Source of the DNA: a virus
Direction: 5' to 3' (one strand)
Length of the DNA stretch: 22,455 nucleotides
Virus record (IMG/VR): IMGVR_UViG_3300031974_000909
Coordinates: 1-22,455 of that record
Below, piece after piece: positions 19,927 through 22,455 of this stretch (the first letter of the stretch is position 1; each line of letters opens with the position of its first letter). The position numbers were made by a program, and so were the translations under genes. Under the pieces are notes generated by a model. That model was not told the DNA's origin. It ran no database searches and worked only from the letters and a program-made list of their open reading frames with translations.

Positions 19927-20133
19927 ATGAATTACTTAGTCGAAAGAGAACAGTATCGTACTCAAGAATTATCGAGAGACGAGTTTCGTAGATTCATAGA
20001 CTACATGAACGAACATGATTTCCATGTTGGTTATGTGGTGGAAAAGCTAGATGAAACTTTTAAGGTGAGGCTAGATGATTCCCCAGTTGTCAATTGGTTT
20101 GACATCTTGGAGGCTATAGTAATTGATGACTAG
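19927..20133 (+). CDS. hypothetical acidic protein, near-leaderless message (68 aa)
   Basis: A 68-residue protein (MNYLVEREQYRTQELSRDEF, then YMNEHDFHVGYVVEKLDETF). The transcript should start about 8-9 bases upstream (promoter 19884-19912), leaving no room for a standard ribosome site. No family is recognised. Confidence 0.65.
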   Translation: MNYLVEREQYRTQELSRDEFRRFIDYMNEHDFHVGYVVEKLDETFKVRLDDSPVVNWFDILEAIVIDD

Positions 20134-20250
20134 GTATACTATGGGATTGCCCTCACTAAACAATACCTTCCTTTAACTCATGGTATCCGACATCAGGTCG
20201 GACAAGTTGCCGGTCTTGTGCCACTAACCGGCTTTACATTTGGAGGGCAA
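20134..20250 (+). ncRNA. structured leader: hairpin plus H-type pseudoknot
   Basis: After the preceding stop, TCCGAC (20186-20191), loop ATCAG, GTCGGA (20197-20202) form a perfect hairpin. Then ACAAG (20202-20206) pairs with CTTGT (20215-20219), and GCCGGT (20209-20214) pairs with ACCGGC (20227-20232), an interleaved H-type pseudoknot with a 7-base third loop. TTT (20233-20235) and the ribosome site GGAGG (20242-20246) follow. It is G/C-rich compared with its neighbours, so chance pairing is less likely. It could act as a riboswitch, protein-binding site or translation control for the gene at 20251. Confidence 0.6.
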
Positions 20251-20499
20251 ATGGAATTATATTTTAAATCTGAAAAACTTAACCAAGATGTTCAATGGAT
20301 TTGGACGGACATGGAAAAGGCTTACTGGCAAACTTGGATACCTAAGAAGTCTAATCTAAAAATCTTATCCAAGCTATCTAAAGATGAACTGCAAATTGCA
20401 AAGGACGAGTTATGGGATAACTTGCAAGACAGCATTCAGTTTACAAGAGATCAAATTAATTTTAAAAAGCGACAGAAAAGACTTGCAAAGAAGTCTTAA
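20251..20499 (+). CDS. hypothetical protein under the pseudoknot leader (82 aa)
   Basis: ATG at 20251 follows GGAGG by 4 bases; an in-frame GTG at 20218 lies inside the pseudoknot and is unlikely to be the start. The product (MELYFKSEKLNQDVQWIWTD, then helices LSKLSKDELQIAKDELWDNL and a basic tail) has no recognised family. If the leader is a regulatory RNA, this gene is its probable target. Confidence 0.65.
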   Translation: MELYFKSEKLNQDVQWIWTDMEKAYWQTWIPKKSNLKILSKLSKDELQIAKDELWDNLQDSIQFTRDQINFKKRQKRLAKKS

Positions 20500-20511
20500 C
20501 TGTGATATAAT
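20483..20511 (+). promoter_or_regulatory. promoter for the ssDNA-binding and primase-helicase operon
   Basis: TTGCAA (20483-20488, 4 of 6), 17 bases, TATAAT (20506-20511) with an extended -10 TG at 20503-20504. It overlaps the end of the previous gene and drives the gene at 20546. GCACTTA (20516-20522) is shared with the 19907 promoter. Confidence 0.75.
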
Positions 20512-20545
20512 CTATGCACTTAATAACTCAATATGGAGGTAATTT

Positions 20546-20959
20546 ATGTTTGAGTATGTAAAAGGTAAGGCTATGTGGGCTAACATCACATCGCCTAACA
20601 CGAGGTTCCAGCCTCACAAGTATGGCTTGACAGTTCTTACTGACCAAGAGACAGCCGATAAGCTAGAGAGCTTGGGGTTATCTCAGGTTAGAGCAAGAAC
20701 CGGAGAGCTTAAATATGAAGAACCTGCTTTCACTTTCTCAAGGAGAGCAGAGAGAAACGATGGTACTTCTAACGATGCACCTAAACTTCTTGACTCTGAT
20801 GGTAATGCATTGGATTCATTGGTTGGTAATGGTTCAGAAGTGACTGTTAAAATTAAACCTTACAAGAATAACTACGGTAGCTTTGCTGAGTTGATTGCTG
20901 TTAAAGTAGACAACTTGGTTGAGTATTCCGAAGCTGATTCTGATAATGAGGAGTTTTAG
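20546..20959 (+). CDS. single-stranded DNA-binding protein, gp2.5-like (137 aa)
   Basis: A 137-residue protein beginning MFEYVKGKAMWANITSPNTR. It is predicted beta-rich (OB-fold pattern: strands around ~1-10, ~25-35 and ~95-125, EVTVKIKPYKNNYGSFAELI) and has an acidic tail that ends in Phe (EADSDNEEF). An acidic tail with a terminal Phe is the known hallmark of T7 gp2.5, where it contacts polymerase and helicase. It would coat ssDNA and organise the replisome. Directly downstream are an acidic small gene and the primase-helicase, a fitting context. Ribosome site GGAGG lies about 8 bases before the ATG. The OB-fold call is inference from pattern. Confidence 0.72.
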   Translation: MFEYVKGKAMWANITSPNTRFQPHKYGLTVLTDQETADKLESLGLSQVRARTGELKYEEPAFTFSRRAERNDGTSNDAPKLLDSDGNALDSLVGNGSEVTVKIKPYKNNYGSFAELIAVKVDNLVEYSEADSDNEEF

Positions 20960-20960
20960 T

Positions 20961-21212
20961 ATGATCGTTACTATAAAAAATGATGATGGAGAATTTTTAT
21001 TTGACATCAACAAAATAGATGATGAGGCTAAGAGACAAGAAGCAGGAGTAATCGTGCAGAAAGTTGGAAACCTTAGTGTTGTTATCGAAGCTTTGGACTT
21101 TGCATCTAGAACCCATAGAGCTAACTTAGAACAGTTGCTCATGGAATGCGATGAAGCAAAGATTGAAAACGAAGATACTTCTGAAACTGAAACAGAAACA
21201 GAGGAATCTTAA
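20961..21212 (+). CDS. acidic small protein in the replication operon (83 aa)
   Basis: ATG 20961 is chosen because GAGGAG (20948-20953) lies 7 bases upstream; it follows the previous stop by 1 base. The product (MIVTIKNDDGEFLFDINKID, then a VIEALDFASRTHRANLEQLL helix and an acidic SETETETEES tail) has no recognised family. The acidic end resembles those of ssDNA-binding proteins and DNA mimics, but this is only a resemblance. It is probably involved in replication because of its neighbours. Confidence 0.65.
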   Translation: MIVTIKNDDGEFLFDINKIDDEAKRQEAGVIVQKVGNLSVVIEALDFASRTHRANLEQLLMECDEAKIENEDTSETETETEES

Positions 21213-21230
21213 TTAGTGCAGAGGGCTAAC

Positions 21231-22455
21231 ATGGACGATAAAACTTGGGATAAGGTACACCAACCTTGTCCTATGTGTGGCAGTAGCGATGCTGTCGGTG
21301 TAAACAAAGATGGTTCGGCAAAGTGTTTTAGCTGTGGTGAATTTATCTTTGATTACGAAGGAGCATGTAGAGGAAAGGATATGAAAGTAAATACAAACAA
21401 TCAAACTGAATATAAAACACCTGACACGGTAGGTGAAGGAAGCTATATTGCTTTAACTGATAGAGGTATTTCAAAAGCAACTGCTCAGAAATACGGAGTT
21501 AAAGGATTACAGAATCTGAAAGGAGAAGTTATCAAACACTTCTACCCTTACTACAATGGACACGAGTTAGGTGCTACCAAGATCAGAAACAGTGTCACCA
21601 AAGACTTCTTTATTCAAGGAGGCTACAACGGTACTGGATTGTTTGGTCAACAACTCTTCAAGAGTGGTAAATATATTACCATTACTGAAGGAGAGTGTGA
21701 TGCAATGGCAGCTTACGAACTACTTGGTAGTAAGTGGGCTGTTGTTTCTATCAAGCGTGGTGCACAGGGAGCAGTCACCGACATTAAAGAAAGCTTAGAG
21801 TTCTTTGATGACTTTGAAAACGTTATCATTGCTTTTGATAACGACAAGGCAGGAAAGGATGCAGCTGTTAAGGTTGCAAGACTATTCAAGCCCGGCAAAG
21901 CAAAGATACTTAGCTTCCCTAACGGTTGGAAAGATGCTAACGATATGCTCAAGAGCAACAAGCATAAAGAGTTTGTTGAAGCTTGGTGGGCTGCGAAAGT
22001 TTACACACCTTCCGGTGTTATCAACATCACAGAGCAACGTGCTAAGTTCCATGACCGAGAGAAGAAAGAATCAGTTCCTTATCCTTATGAGGGATTGAAC
22101 AAAAAACTTTATGGCATGAGACAAGGTGAGTTGGTGACATTGACAGGTGGTACAGGTCTTGGTAAGTCTAGTGTGACTAGAGAGATAGAGCATTGGCTTA
22201 TCAAAGAAACCACAGACAACGTAGGCATCATTGCATTAGAGGAAGATTGGAGAAGAACCGTTGATGGTATTCTATCTATCGAAGCTAATGCTAGGTTGTA
22301 CATAGATCATATCCGAGAGAACTTTTCAACCGAACAGTTGGATAAGTTCTTTGATATCTTATACGATGGTGATAATAAAAACAGAGTATGGATTCATTCA
22401 CACTTTGGCACCAACGACATTGATGATATCTTTAGTAAGCTACGCTTTATGATTA
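21231..22455 (+). CDS. primase-helicase, T7 gp4-like, N-terminal ~408 residues (3' end outside window)
   Basis: ATG at 21231; the frame is open to the window edge. The N-terminal Cys4 zinc site is C13-x2-C16 and C32-x2-C35. Next comes the primase: the TOPRIM Glu at ~153 in the string ITEGECDAMA and the Asp pair at ~203 and ~205 in FDNDKAGKDA. The helicase part begins near 290 with Walker A GGTGLGKS (~306-313) and a later ALEEDW. This zinc, TOPRIM and hexameric-helicase order is that of T7 gp4. It unwinds DNA at the fork and makes RNA primers. The rest of the helicase is outside. No internal shorter form is obvious. Confidence 0.93.
   Translation, partial: MDDKTWDKVHQPCPMCGSSDAVGVNKDGSAKCFSCGEFIFDYEGACRGKDMKVNTNNQTEYKTPDTVGEGSYIALTDRGISKATAQKYGVKGLQNLKGEVIKHFYPYYNGHELGATKIRNSVTKDFFIQGGYNGTGLFGQQLFKSGKYITITEGECDAMAAYELLGSKWAVVSIKRGAQGAVTDIKESLEFFDDFENVIIAFDNDKAGKDAAVKVARLFKPGKAKILSFPNGWKDANDMLKSNKHKEFVEAWWAAKVYTPSGVINITEQRAKFHDREKKESVPYPYEGLNKKLYGMRQGELVTLTGGTGLGKSSVTREIEHWLIKETTDNVGIIALEEDWRRTVDGILSIEANARLYIDHIRENFSTEQLDKFFDILYDGDNKNRVWIHSHFGTNDIDDIFSKLRFMI

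Noticed and set aside
21571-22098. Plus-strand frames 21571-21798 and 21805-22098
   Set aside because: They lie inside the primase-helicase in another frame and lack ribosome sites.

Overview
The window is a piece of an AT-rich, tailed (podovirus-type) bacteriophage genome, most likely from a marine phage of an AT-rich alphaproteobacterium. That host guess is an inference. It rests on the low GC, the lysine-rich small proteins of a kind I associate with marine phages, and the combination of a large portal, a T7-type primase-helicase and short-tail proteins. No phage RNA polymerase, integrase or tRNA gene is visible. All strong promoters look like host sigma70 promoters: six have a -10 of exactly TATAAT, a 17-bp spacer and a -35 matching TTGACA at 4 to 6 positions.

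Layout. Positions 1-12905 are one leftward (minus-strand) packaging and virion operon. In order of transcription: small terminase, seven small genes (several very basic), large terminase, portal, an overlapping 77-codon gene, an acidic 335-residue virion-type protein, scaffold, major capsid protein, a UUCG-loop terminator, a small Gly/Met/Lys-rich protein, a tail adaptor, a tail hub/nozzle-type protein and the N-terminal ~497 residues of a repeat-rich tail fibre that runs off the window. Positions 12906-13865 are a ~960-bp divergent control region with back-to-back consensus promoters, six perfect copies of the palindrome CTTTATAAAG, and several hairpins. Positions 13866-22455 are a rightward (plus-strand) early and replication region. 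It holds many 25-170-residue genes, often joined by ATGA overlaps, including a mycobacteriophage gp88-like protein, a PD-(D/E)XK-type nuclease, a gp2.5-like ssDNA-binding protein and a T7 gp4-like primase-helicase cut by the window edge.

How it works together. The leftward promoter sits directly on the start codon of the small terminase and should express the whole morphogenesis set, with a strong terminator after the capsid gene adjusting dosage of the tail genes. The rightward promoters (13005, about 13810, possibly 14122, 16430, 18161, 19907 and 20506 as -10 positions) should deliver small host-interaction proteins, RNAs and the replication proteins.

The least explained and most interesting parts are non-coding. 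A ~570-nt gene-free, stem-rich segment at 16436-17008 has its own promoter, whose predicted start falls on the first stem. Two leader regions (about 14122-14411 and 20134-20250) each end in a hairpin plus an H-type pseudoknot just before a ribosome binding site. There is also the CTTTATAAAG array.
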